Assembly (NCBI RefSeq): GCF_963378095.1 | Contig: NZ_OY726397.1 | Location: 2,046,001-2,110,000, forward strand | Source: Mycolicibacterium sp. MU0053 | GTDB taxonomy: Bacteria; Actinomycetota; Actinomycetes; Mycobacteriales; Mycobacteriaceae | Length of the DNA: 64,000 bases | Direction: 5' to 3' | Part shown: positions 48,449-57,000 of the stretch, one piece after another | How the letters are laid out: each line of letters opens with the position of its first letter | Numbering within the stretch: the first letter of the stretch is position 1 | The notes under the pieces: generated by a model | Told to the model about the DNA's origin: nothing | Databases searched by the model: none | What the model saw: only the letters and a program-made list of their open reading frames with translations | Program-made: the position numbers and the translations under genes

Positions 48449-49459
48449 CTAGGCCCAGGTCCCGCGGCGCCGGTTAACCATAGCCAGGACTTCATAGTTC
48501 AGCTTGATGAGAGACGGTGGAAAGAACCGGTTGAGCTTGCGAATGCGTCGGAAGTCCTCGAACACCGGTTGGAATCCCTGCGTGCTGGTCCGGTATGCCT
48601 CGAACACCTGATCCAGCGCATCCTGGTCCCACGGTTCATCCCGGGCGGCGGCACACAGGATTTCGTAGACCACCGTCATCCAGTCGGTGCCGAACGGCTC
48701 CGTCACCGGACCGCTGTGGCGCTGGCGGCGCAGATCCGGGGTGAGGAAGTCGTCGACCGCCGCGGCACCGCGGGTGTCGAGATCGATCTCGAGCGCTCCC
48801 GTTATCCGTCCCACTTCTCGGCGCCAGTCGGTGAGCAGTTGGGTGTAATCGACGAAGACGCGGGGGATGGCGCGGGTGTTGACCTCGGCCAGCAGATTGG
48901 CTTTGAGCCACAACGCGCTGGTGAGTTCGGCCGAGGCGGGACTGTTCTGCGCCACCGACGCGATGACCTCCTGGGGGTGCCGCACGGTGATCGCGGTCCT
49001 GATGTCGAAGCCCGCCAGGCGCGCGGCCTCAAACCACAGGCCGGACAGCACCGTGATCCGCGGGTCCTTGATGACCACGACCGGTGCGGCCGGCAACGTG
49101 CGCAGAAACGATTGGATCTCGGCGATCCAATCGGCCTTCTCGTCGGCCGCGAACGCTCCCTCTTCCTGTAGGCGCAGGGTCGGATCGAAGGTGGTGCTGC
49201 GGTGGCGCTGCAGGATCGCTTCGTTGATGTAGTTCGCTGCGCGCGGTTCCCAATGCCCGAGCGGGTTGGCCGTCATGGCGCCCACCAGCCCGGTCGGGAG
49301 GGCGGCACCGCACAGTGCGAGGACCCGGGTGAGCGCCGATGTCCCAGACCGGTTGAAGCCCAATACGAACAGCGCGATGGGCCGAGTTGCGGTGCCGGGC
49401 TGCCCGTCCGGGCGCGATCCCTCGGCGGACCTCGCGACCGTGTGGCGACTCCGGATCAT
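48449..49459 (-). CDS. Sulfotransferase
   Basis: About 336 residues. The 5'-phosphosulfate-binding P-loop-like motif is LFVLGFNRSGTSALTRVLAL and the 3'-phosphate site region is TAITVRHPQEVIASVAQN; VVVIKDPRITVLSGLW lies between. These match the PAPS-dependent sulfotransferase fold used for carbohydrate and lipid sulfation. No membrane helix is seen. It is divergent from the first glycosyltransferase gene and 247 bases upstream of Gap. It could put sulfate on a sugar or hydroxyl of the exported lipid. The start is uncertain; a longer start at 49576 is in frame. Confidence 0.8.
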   Translation of the reverse strand: MIRSRHTVARSAEGSRPDGQPGTATRPIALFVLGFNRSGTSALTRVLALCGAALPTGLVGAMTANPLGHWEPRAANYINEAILQRHRSTTFDPTLRLQEEGAFAADEKADWIAEIQSFLRTLPAAPVVVIKDPRITVLSGLWFEAARLAGFDIRTAITVRHPQEVIASVAQNSPASAELTSALWLKANLLAEVNTRAIPRVFVDYTQLLTDWRREVGRITGALEIDLDTRGAAAVDDFLTPDLRRQRHSGPVTEPFGTDWMTVVYEILCAAARDEPWDQDALDQVFEAYRTSTQGFQPVFEDFRRIRKLNRFFPPSLIKLNYEVLAMVNRRRGTWA

Positions 49460-49649
49460 GTCGGCAGAATAGGCGGTAACCGGTCGCCGTCGTCGAGAAT
49501 CGCGTATTGCCGCCGCGCCGGCCACGATTGCGCGGACCCGCAACACCGATGCGAGCCGCCCCGTCGTGGGTTGCACGGTGCGCGCAACTCGCAGTACTGC
49601 GCCGCGTCGTAGGTTAGCCTTTGTCTCGTTCTAGACCAGAGGGTTTGTG

Positions 49650-49669
49650 CTGCGGCGTGGTCGCCGCAG
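49650..49669 (+). promoter_or_regulatory. 8-bp hairpin in leader of first glycosyltransferase gene
   Basis: CTGCGGCG-TGGT-CGCCGCAG is a perfect 8-base stem with a 4-base loop, 35 bases before the ATG of the Gtf gene. It would form a very stable structure in the transcript leader, or a binding site in DNA. No U-tract follows. Confidence 0.5.
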
Positions 49670-49704
49670 ACCGGGGAGGGCATGTTCGTGCCGAGGGATC
49701 CGCG

Positions 49705-50982
49705 ATGAGAGTGGTGCTGGCCAGCTATGGAACGCGTGGCGACGTAGAGCCTTGCGTCGCTACGGCCCTGGAGCTGCGGCGCCGCGGACATGAAGTGCGG
49801 GTGGCTGTTTCACCCGATCTGGTTGGCTTCGCCGAGTCCGCGGGCCTCGCGGCTGTGCCCTTCGGCCCCGAAACCCAGGCGTGGTCGGGGGCGCATCGGG
49901 ACTTCTGGACGCGCGTGTTCGGCAACTTCTGGAAACCCCGAGAACTGATCGAGCTACGGCGTGAGATGCGCGAAGTGGGCGAGTCGATCATCGGGTTCTG
50001 GGATGAGATCACCAACACCCTGATGGCACTGGCCGAGGACGCCGATCTGCTGGTCACCTTCTTGAACTTCGAGCAGCCGGCCGCCAATGTCGCCGAGCAC
50101 TACGACATTCCGTTGGCCACGCTGCATGTCTCACCGGTTCGCCCCAACGGTCACACGGTGCCGTTCCTGTCGCCGTCGTTGGGTCGGGTGGCGCTGGCGC
50201 TGTTCGAGTGGGCGAACTGGCGTGGGGTGAAGAGGTTCGACACCGCACAACGCCGTCGGCTCGGACTGCCGAAGGCCGATCGCTCGGCGCCCCGGCGAAT
50301 CACCGAACGCGGATCATTGGAAGTTCAGGCCTATGACGAGGTCTGCTTTCCGGGGCTGGCGGCGGAATGGGCGGATTGCGCGGCGCAACGCCCGTTGGTC
50401 GGCGCGTTGGCGATGGAGTTGGCCACCGACACCGACGACGAGGTCGCCTCGTGGATCGCCGCGGGAACGCCGCCGATCTTCTTCGGGTTCGGCAGTACGC
50501 CAATCAAATCGGCCGACGAGACCCTGGCCATGATCAGTACGGCGTGCGCGCGGGTGGGCGCACGGGCCTTGGTTTGCTCGGCGTGGAGCGAATTCGACCA
50601 CCTACGCGCCGACGACCACGTGAAGGTGATGCCGACGATGAACTTCGCGGCGGTCTTCCCGGCGTGCCGCGCCCTGGTGCACCATGGCGGAATCGGGACC
50701 ATATCCGCCGGTCTGCGCGCCGGGATTCCGATGCTGGTCTACTGGACGGCGCTCGATCAGGGGATCTGGGCGTCGCGGGTCAAACGACTGAAAGTCGGCT
50801 TTGGTCGCCGCATCTCGGCAGTGACCGAGGGTTCGCTGGTCGCCGACCTACGCCGGATCCTTGAACCGCAGTATCTTGCGAGCGCTCGCGAGATCGCCAC
50901 CGCGGTAACCGGACCCGCCGACAACATCGCCCGCACCGTCGATCTGCTGGAGGACTTTGCTGGGGTGGTCCACGTCGATTGA
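49705..50982 (+). CDS. UGT-type glycosyltransferase, GPL Gtf family (copy 1)
   Basis: 425 residues, GT-B fold of the UGT/Gtf family. N-terminal MRVVLASYGTRGDVEPCVATALEL is the acceptor-domain signature; the C-terminal donor domain carries HHGGIGTISAGLRAGIPMLVYWTALDQGIWASRV, matching the HHGGxGT nucleotide-sugar motif and the D-Q pair. GPL Gtf enzymes transfer 6-deoxytalose or rhamnose to the lipopeptide Thr or alaninol. Compared with the other two copies it has Ile for the Ala/Thr in HHGGxGT and WTALDQ rather than STDxDQ, hinting at a different donor. Confidence 0.9.
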   Translation: MRVVLASYGTRGDVEPCVATALELRRRGHEVRVAVSPDLVGFAESAGLAAVPFGPETQAWSGAHRDFWTRVFGNFWKPRELIELRREMREVGESIIGFWDEITNTLMALAEDADLLVTFLNFEQPAANVAEHYDIPLATLHVSPVRPNGHTVPFLSPSLGRVALALFEWANWRGVKRFDTAQRRRLGLPKADRSAPRRITERGSLEVQAYDEVCFPGLAAEWADCAAQRPLVGALAMELATDTDDEVASWIAAGTPPIFFGFGSTPIKSADETLAMISTACARVGARALVCSAWSEFDHLRADDHVKVMPTMNFAAVFPACRALVHHGGIGTISAGLRAGIPMLVYWTALDQGIWASRVKRLKVGFGRRISAVTEGSLVADLRRILEPQYLASAREIATAVTGPADNIARTVDLLEDFAGVVHVD

Positions 50983-51078
50983 CGGCCTCGATGACTGCTG
51001 CGATATCCGCTGGATGCGCCGAAAAATCATGATTCAATCGCACCGGCAGAGCTCTGACCACTCTCCCTAGGAGCAATC

Positions 51079-51849
51079 GTGACCACGCTCGATCGTGACC
51101 TCCGCTCGCGGTACTTGGACCTGATGCGGCGCAATCTCACCAGGGCAGGACTGCAGCAACGACTGCCCGAATCGTGGTCGTTGCGACGCCGGATGCTGTT
51201 CAGACTCATCATGAAAACCACCCCCGCACGCTGGCCGCCCGAGGCCGAGACGATGATCGGAATGGAGCGGCTCCGCAGTCTGCAGGACTGTGTCGAGACG
51301 GTGCTGGCCGAAGAAGTCCCCGGGGACCTGATCGAATGCGGTGTGTGGCGCGGCGGTGCCTGCATCATGATGCGCGCGGTGTTGGCCGCCTATGGGGACG
51401 ACACGCGATCGGTCTGGTTGGCCGACTCGTTCGCTGGTCTGCCCCGACCGGATCCCGAGAAGTACAAGGCGGACAAGGGACTCAGGCTGGACCTCTTCAC
51501 GCCGATACTGGGCGTGTCGGAGGAGGAGGTCAGGGCGAACTTTCAGCGTTACGACCTGCTCGACGACCGAGTCCGATTTCTTCCCGGCTGGTTCAAGGAC
51601 ACCTTGGAGCACGCGCCCATCGATCAGATCGCGGTCTTGCGGCTCGACGGCGACCTGTACGAGTCGACCATTCAGGCGCTCGACGCGCTGTACCCGCGGC
51701 TGTCACCCGGCGGGTTCTGCGTGGTTGACGACTACTACGCGATCGAGGCTTGTCGGCAAGCCGTCACCGACTATCGCGCGAAAAACGGAATATCCGAGGA
51801 CATCGTGGACATCGACTGGAGCGGTGTGCTGTGGCGCAAACAGAGCTGA
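51079..51849 (+). CDS. TylF/MycF-type sugar O-methyltransferase
   Basis: 256 residues. GDLIECGVWRGGACIMMRAVLA (SAM loop), SVWLADSFAGLPRPD, and the Mg-binding LRLDGDLYESTIQALDALYP plus VVDDYYAIEACRQAV are the signature of TylF-family O-methyltransferases, which in GPL loci methylate rhamnose hydroxyls (Rmt3-like). A GTG start is used with AGGAG 6 bases upstream. Its 3' end overlaps the next methyltransferase gene by 19 bases, so they are coupled. Which hydroxyl is methylated cannot be read. Confidence 0.88.
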   Translation: MTTLDRDLRSRYLDLMRRNLTRAGLQQRLPESWSLRRRMLFRLIMKTTPARWPPEAETMIGMERLRSLQDCVETVLAEEVPGDLIECGVWRGGACIMMRAVLAAYGDDTRSVWLADSFAGLPRPDPEKYKADKGLRLDLFTPILGVSEEEVRANFQRYDLLDDRVRFLPGWFKDTLEHAPIDQIAVLRLDGDLYESTIQALDALYPRLSPGGFCVVDDYYAIEACRQAVTDYRAKNGISEDIVDIDWSGVLWRKQS

Positions 51850-52826
51850 GGACGGTCGGCACGGTCTGTCGACTGTGCGCATCCGCCGGACCCCATCGGA
51901 CGTTGAATGTTCGCGAAATGATGTTCGGGGTCCGAGAGCATTTCGAGTATTTCGTGTGCGCCGGCTGCGATACGTTACAGATCCTGGATGCGCTCGAGGG
52001 CGACGAGCTCCTGCGGCATTACCCGGAAAACTACTACTCCTATACCGCGGCGGATCAACCCCGGGTGTCCCGCTGGCTGGTGACCCAGCACGACAGTTTC
52101 AAATTACGTTCCGGCGGACGGCTATTCGGGCGCCTGCTGGCGACGCCGTTGCTGGACGGAGTTGTCCGGGCCCTGCTGGGCGGTGACGTGCCCGCCATGC
52201 TGGCTCGACTCGCGATCGACCGCGACGCGCGAATCCTGGATGTGGGTTGTGGCGGCGGGGAACTGCTGGACCGGTTGCGTCGGGTCGGGTTCACCCAGTT
52301 GACCGGGGCCGATCCGTACCTCCCGGCCGATGGCGCGACGCCGGGCGGCACCCCGCTGCTGAAGCGGGAGTTGGCCGAGGTCACCGGTGAATTCGACGTC
52401 ATCATGTTCAACCATTCGCTCGAGCACATGCTCGACCCCATCGCGGCGCTCCAACTGGCGCGCGAACGGCTGGCCGCCGGTGGCCGCTGCTTGGCGCGGG
52501 TCCCGACCACCTCGTCCGAAGCCTGGGAGGTCTATGGCGCGGATTGGGTACAGATCGACGCGCCCCGGCACGTCTTCGTACCGTCGCGGCACGGGATGTC
52601 CGTGGCCGCGGAGCAGGCCGGGTTGCGGGTCGAGACGACGTTGGACGACTCGAGTCTGGGCCAGTTCCTCGGAAGCGAGGCTTATCGTCGCGATGTGCCG
52701 GTGACCGACCCCAAGATTCTGCGGCTGTTCGGCCCACGACAACTCTGGCAATGGGAGCAGCGTGCGGTGGACCTGAATCGAGCCGGTCGAGGCGACCAGA
52801 CCGGCTTTGTACTGCGCGCCAACTAA
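51831..52826 (+). CDS. Class I methyltransferase with N-terminal zinc-ribbon-like cysteines
   Basis: 331 residues. Two CxxC pairs at the N-terminus (CRLCASAG and CAGCDTL, about 30 residues apart) suggest a zinc site as in sugar methyltransferases. The SAM domain has ILDVGCGGGELLDRLR, VIMFNHSLEHMLDPIAAL and a C-terminal VPTTSSEAWEVYGADWVQID block common to methyltransferases acting on glycan precursors. A C-terminal extension follows instead of the C-methyltransferase tail. The GTG start overlaps the TylF-type gene. It probably modifies a glycolipid sugar. Confidence 0.8.
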   Translation: MAQTELRTVGTVCRLCASAGPHRTLNVREMMFGVREHFEYFVCAGCDTLQILDALEGDELLRHYPENYYSYTAADQPRVSRWLVTQHDSFKLRSGGRLFGRLLATPLLDGVVRALLGGDVPAMLARLAIDRDARILDVGCGGGELLDRLRRVGFTQLTGADPYLPADGATPGGTPLLKRELAEVTGEFDVIMFNHSLEHMLDPIAALQLARERLAAGGRCLARVPTTSSEAWEVYGADWVQIDAPRHVFVPSRHGMSVAAEQAGLRVETTLDDSSLGQFLGSEAYRRDVPVTDPKILRLFGPRQLWQWEQRAVDLNRAGRGDQTGFVLRAN

Positions 52827-52848
52827 GAAGTGACGACCTGCGGCAGGT

Positions 52849-52890
52849 GGCACCGGGTGCCCTTGCGAAGGGCGTCCCGGTGGCTTCTTT
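52849..52890 (+). terminator. Rho-independent-type terminator after the methyltransferase pair
   Basis: A long hairpin forms from GCACCGGG (from 52850) pairing with CCCGGTGGC (ending 52884), with an inner perfect stem GCCCTT-GCG-AAGGGC (52859-52873) and a small internal loop. It is followed by TTCTTT (52885-52890). This is the best intrinsic terminator I see in the window; it lies 23 bases past the methyltransferase stop and would separate it from the next glycosyltransferase gene. Confidence 0.6.
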
Positions 52891-53005
52891 CGGAAACCGG
52901 CTCTACGTCCCGCTTTTCGGGGATATGCTGCCCAGCGGCTGGGCGGGGGTCAAGCTCCCGCTGTGATCCGCGTCTGCACGGGGAAGCGAAGGGCTGAGAT
53001 CCGCG

Positions 53006-54286
53006 ATGAAATTCGTCCTGTCATTCTATGGAACGCGCGGCGACGTCGAGCCGGGTATCGCTGTCGGTCGTGAGTTGCTGCGCCGCGGCCACGAGGTGCG
53101 GATGGCCGTCCCGCCCGATCTCGTCGGATTCGCCGAGGCGACTGGGCTTTCCGCGGTCGCATGCGGTCCCGACGTGCGGGTCTGGCAGGACGTGCACCGC
53201 GACTTTTGGGCCCGTTTCCTGCGGAACTTCTGGAAGAACTTCTGGCGGATCAGGGATCTGAAGGAGTTGCTGAGCGAGGATTGGCAGCTGTTCAGCCAAT
53301 GCTGGGAGGACGTCAGCAACACGCTCAAGTCGATGGTTGAGGATGCCGACCTGTTGTTCACCGGGGTGCTCGGTGAGGAATCCGCCGGCAACGTCGCGGA
53401 GTATTACGGCCTGCCGTTGGCGACCCTGCACGTGTTTCCGATCCGTGCCAACGGCCAGCTGTTTCCGGGCATGCCGGCCCGGTTTGCGCGCACCATGATG
53501 CGGGTCTCGGAATACCTGGGTTGGCCCATGATGAAACGACTCGAGGACCGTCAGCGATCCGAACTGGGTCTGCCGAAGGCCACCGGTCCCTCGCCGTGGC
53601 GGATCGCCGAGCGTGGAGCGCTGGAAATCCAAGCGTACGACGAGGTTTCCTTCCCCGGGCTGGCCGAGGAATGGGCAAAGTGGGATGGCCGGCGCCCGTT
53701 CGTCGGTGCCCTCACGTTGGAGTTGCCGACCGATTCCGATGGCGAGGTCGCAGCCTGGATTGCCGCCGGCGCACCGCCGATCTGCTTCGGGTTCGGCAGC
53801 ATGCCGGTGGACTCGGCTGGCGACACCCTCACGATGATCAGCGCCGCGTGCGAGCAGTTGGGTGAGCGGGCTCTGGTATGCGCCGGGGCGAGTGACTTCA
53901 GTGGCGTACCCCATTTCGAACACGTCAAGGTGGTCGAAGCGATGAACTACACCGCCGCGTTCCCGGCCTGCCGCGCGGTGGTGCATCACGGCGGCGCCGG
54001 CACCACCGCCGCGAGCCTGCGGGCCGGGATCCCCACACTCGTGCTGTCGACGGATCTCGACCAGACGATGTGGGGCGCCCGGGTGAAACGCCTGAAAGTG
54101 GGCACCGCCCGCCGATTCTCGGCCACCACCGAACAATCGCTGGTCACAGACCTGCGGACGATCCTCGAACCGGCTTGCGTCGCGCGCGCCCGCGAGGTGG
54201 CGAGCCGGATGACCCCGCCCGCCCAAAGTGTGGCAGCCGCCGCCGATCTGCTGGAGAACTTCGTCCGCGTCCGGCGTGTTGCCTGA
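53006..54286 (+). CDS. UGT-type glycosyltransferase, GPL Gtf family (copy 2)
   Basis: 426 residues, same family as the flanking copies: KFVLSFYGTRGDVEPGIAVGREL at the N-terminus and HHGGAGTTAASLRAGIPTLVLSTDLDQTMWGARV at the donor site. Gtf copies 2 and 3 share GPSPWRI or RPSPWRI and RRFSATTEQSL-type stretches, so they are closer to each other than to copy 1. It carries a 4-residue tandem duplication (NFWKNFWR) absent from the other two. The ATG at 53006 has GAAGGGC upstream. Likely transfers a deoxyhexose to the lipopeptide or to an earlier sugar. Confidence 0.9.
   Translation: MKFVLSFYGTRGDVEPGIAVGRELLRRGHEVRMAVPPDLVGFAEATGLSAVACGPDVRVWQDVHRDFWARFLRNFWKNFWRIRDLKELLSEDWQLFSQCWEDVSNTLKSMVEDADLLFTGVLGEESAGNVAEYYGLPLATLHVFPIRANGQLFPGMPARFARTMMRVSEYLGWPMMKRLEDRQRSELGLPKATGPSPWRIAERGALEIQAYDEVSFPGLAEEWAKWDGRRPFVGALTLELPTDSDGEVAAWIAAGAPPICFGFGSMPVDSAGDTLTMISAACEQLGERALVCAGASDFSGVPHFEHVKVVEAMNYTAAFPACRAVVHHGGAGTTAASLRAGIPTLVLSTDLDQTMWGARVKRLKVGTARRFSATTEQSLVTDLRTILEPACVARAREVASRMTPPAQSVAAAADLLENFVRVRRVA
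53225..53248 (+). repeat. 12-bp tandem duplication inside glycosyltransferase copy 2
   Basis: AACTTCTGGAAG (53225-53236) is followed directly by AACTTCTGGCGG (53237-53248), 10 of 12 matching, encoding NFWK-NFWR. The two paralogues have NFWK only once at this position, so this is an in-frame insertion specific to this copy. Confidence 0.7.
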
Positions 54287-54307
54287 GCGGCCACGGTGGG
54301 CGCCGCG

Positions 54308-55567
54308 ATGAAGATCGTGTTGGCGAGCTACGGAACGCGCGGCGACATCGAACCGTGTGTCGCAATCGGTCGGGAACTACAGCGCCGCGGGCATGACGTG
54401 CGGATGGCGGTGCCGCCCGACCTCATCGACTTCACGGCGGCCGCCGGTCTTTCGGCGGTTGCCTACGGCCCGGACCTGCAGGGCGTCCTGGACGCGCACC
54501 GCAACTTCTGGACGCACTTCTTCCGCAACTTCTGGAAGGTCCGGGAACTGATCAGGCTGCGGCGCGAAGTCGTGGGGCCGTTCCTGCAGTGTTGGAAGGA
54601 GATCATCGCGACGCTGACCGAATTGGCCGAGGGCGCCGACGTGCTGTTCACCGGGGTCAACTTCGAGGATGCGGCCGGTAACGTCGCCGAGTACTACGAC
54701 ATCCCGTTGGCGACGCTGCACCTGTTTCCGTTGCGTGCCAACGGCCAGTTCATCGCGTTTCTCCCGGCCCGGTTGGGGCGAGTGGTGATGACGGTGTCGG
54801 AGTGGACCGCGTGGCGTTACGCGAGGCGGGTGGAGGGCGTCCAGCGCGGGGAGTTGGGCCTGCCGAAGGCCACCCGACCGTCGCCGTGGCGGATCACCGA
54901 GCGGGGCTGGCTGGAACTCCAGGGCTACGACCACGTGTGCTTCGCGGGGCTGGCAGACGAATGGTCCGAGTGGGCCGACCAAAGACCGTTCGTCGGGGCG
55001 TTGACGATGAATTTGGCGGCGGCAGCCGATGACGAGGTGGCGGCCTGGATCGCGGCCGGCCCGCCGCCGATCTTCTTCGGCTTCGGCAGTCTGCCGGTGG
55101 GGGCGGCCGCCGATACGTTCACGATGATCGTCTCCGCCTGCGCACAATTGGGGCAACGGGCGTTGATCTGCTCGGCCGGAACCGATGTGCAGGTGCGGGA
55201 GTCCGACCAGGTCAAGGTCGTCAGCGCAATGAACTACGCGGCGGCCTTTCCGGCGTGCCGCGCGGTGGTGCACCACGGTGGCACGGGCACCACCGCGGCC
55301 GGCCTGCGCGCCGGGGTGCCGGCGTTGATCCTGTCCACGGACATCGACCAAACGCTCTGGGGTGCCCGGATCAAGCGGTTGAAAGTGGGGACCGCCCGCC
55401 GACTTTCGGCCACCACCGAGCAATCGTTGCTTGCGGACCTGCGCACCATTCTCGAGCCCCACTATGCGGTGCGGGCCAGAGAGCTTGCCGCCCACATGAC
55501 CACACCGGCCGAAAGCGTCACGACGGCCGCCGATCTCGTGGAGCAACTCGGCGGCCGACGCCGGTGA
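54308..55567 (+). CDS. UGT-type glycosyltransferase, GPL Gtf family (copy 3)
   Basis: 419 residues. KIVLASYGTRGDIEPCVAIGREL starts the acceptor domain and HHGGTGTTAAGLRAGVPALILSTDIDQTLWGARI the donor motif. It starts 21 bases after copy 2, so the two are one transcript. Its mid-region (FEDAAGNVAEYYDIPLATLHLFPLRANGQF) is nearly the same as in copy 2. Described GPL loci have up to three such enzymes acting in order on Thr, alaninol and then the first sugar; which step this one does is unknown. ATG 54308 is chosen; GTG 54296 is in frame. Confidence 0.9.
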   Translation: MKIVLASYGTRGDIEPCVAIGRELQRRGHDVRMAVPPDLIDFTAAAGLSAVAYGPDLQGVLDAHRNFWTHFFRNFWKVRELIRLRREVVGPFLQCWKEIIATLTELAEGADVLFTGVNFEDAAGNVAEYYDIPLATLHLFPLRANGQFIAFLPARLGRVVMTVSEWTAWRYARRVEGVQRGELGLPKATRPSPWRITERGWLELQGYDHVCFAGLADEWSEWADQRPFVGALTMNLAAAADDEVAAWIAAGPPPIFFGFGSLPVGAAADTFTMIVSACAQLGQRALICSAGTDVQVRESDQVKVVSAMNYAAAFPACRAVVHHGGTGTTAAGLRAGVPALILSTDIDQTLWGARIKRLKVGTARRLSATTEQSLLADLRTILEPHYAVRARELAAHMTTPAESVTTAADLVEQLGGRRR

Positions 55568-55590
55568 TCAGGCAGGCGCGCCCGACACGG

Positions 55591-57000
55591 TTACCGCGGA
55601 GCCGAATCGTTCGACTCGGCGGCGCCGTGGGTACCGGCGGGGCACCCCGAGGCCGGCGCTGCCGGTGCCACCTCCCGGAACGCCCGGACTTCGAGACGCG
55701 CACCGAGGTGCGGGACGAAAGTGAGATGCTTCAACTTCCGCTTCTCATCGGGGGCCGACGTGGTGCACAACTCGACCCGCCGCAGGATTTCCCGTAACAC
55801 CACGTGCATCTCGCTCATGGCAAAGGTGGCGCCCAGGCAACGGCGATTGCCGCCGCCGAACGGAATGTAGGTGTTGGGGGCCAAGGTGGTGCCGATCATC
55901 CGCTCCGGGTCGAACCGACCTGGCTCCGGAAACAGGGCGCCGTCGTGGTGTACCAATCCAATTGCCAGGTTTACTGTGACGCCGGCCGGCAGTCGGTAGC
56001 CCCCCACCTCGACGGGCTCGGTCAGGAACCGGGCCGCACTGAAGATCACCGGCCGGACCCGCAGCGTCTCCCTGGCCACCGCGTCGAGGTACTCATCACC
56101 GGCGGAGTCACCCTGTGCGCTGGCGTTCGCGGCGCGCACGGCCTTGGCCAGTACTTCCGGATGCCGGATCAGCCGCTCCAGCGCCCAGGACAGCGACGAC
56201 GCGGTGGTCTCGTGGCCCGCCGCAATCAGCGTCATGAGCTGATCGCGCAATTCGCGGTCGTTCATCGTGCGTCCGTCGTCGTGGGCGGCGCGAATCAACA
56301 TCGCCAATGCGTCGGTGCGGTCGGCGAGTTCAGGATCGGCGCGGCGCTCGGCGATCTCCGCGTTGAGCACGGCATCGGCTTCGGCGAAGCGGCGGTCCAG
56401 CGCCCGCCACGGTCGGTGGCGCCGCAGGTCGGGTTTGGCGATCGCGGGCGTCTCCCACGGCTTCAGGTACAGCAGCCGGGGTATGACATCGCGCAGCGCG
56501 GCCAGCCGCGCTGGATCGGTGGCGCCGATGACGGTCCGCAGGATCACCTCGAGGGTGATCTCGGTCATCTTGGCCTCTGCCGGGAAGCTCTGGCCCACCG
56601 GCCAACCGGCGATGTTCGCGGCGACGATCTCGGTCATCTGATCGATCTTGCGTGCCACGGCGTCGCGATGAAACGCCGGTACCATCAGCCGACGTCGATC
56701 GCGGTGTTCGTCCTCGTCGAGGACAAACAACGAGTTGCTGCCGAGGAGTCCGCCCAACATCGAATTCGCCTCGCCGGCATGGAAGACGCGCGGATCGCCG
56801 GCGAACACCGTCTTGATGTCGGCGGGCGCTGCGACGTACACGACGGTGCCCTTCAGCGGTTCACGGACCGTGAACACGTTGCCGTAGCGTCGCTGGCATC
56901 CCGTCAAAAAGCCCAAGCCGTAGCGCAACATCAAAGCCGACTGCGCAATCAGGGGCAAGGGAGGCCCGGGTGGCAGTGCGGAAGGCGCGGTATCGCTCAC
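55591..57000 (-). CDS. Cytochrome P450, CYP135B-like
   Basis: 469 residues, cytosolic P450. Heme Cys in FGGGNRRCLGATFAMSEM, I-helix AGHETTASSLSW, K-helix ETLRVRP. The whole sequence follows M. tuberculosis CYP135B1 (Rv0568) closely, including FAGDPRVFHAGEANSMLGGLLG and the C-terminal Ala/Pro-rich tail. Physiological substrates of CYP135 enzymes are unknown to me. It converges on Gtf copy 3 and is divergent from mbtH across a 906-base gap, so it might oxidise part of the lipid product or simply be a neighbour. Confidence 0.9.
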   Translation of the reverse strand: MSDTAPSALPPGPPLPLIAQSALMLRYGLGFLTGCQRRYGNVFTVREPLKGTVVYVAAPADIKTVFAGDPRVFHAGEANSMLGGLLGSNSLFVLDEDEHRDRRRLMVPAFHRDAVARKIDQMTEIVAANIAGWPVGQSFPAEAKMTEITLEVILRTVIGATDPARLAALRDVIPRLLYLKPWETPAIAKPDLRRHRPWRALDRRFAEADAVLNAEIAERRADPELADRTDALAMLIRAAHDDGRTMNDRELRDQLMTLIAAGHETTASSLSWALERLIRHPEVLAKAVRAANASAQGDSAGDEYLDAVARETLRVRPVIFSAARFLTEPVEVGGYRLPAGVTVNLAIGLVHHDGALFPEPGRFDPERMIGTTLAPNTYIPFGGGNRRCLGATFAMSEMHVVLREILRRVELCTTSAPDEKRKLKHLTFVPHLGARLEVRAFREVAPAAPASGCPAGTHGAAESNDSAPR

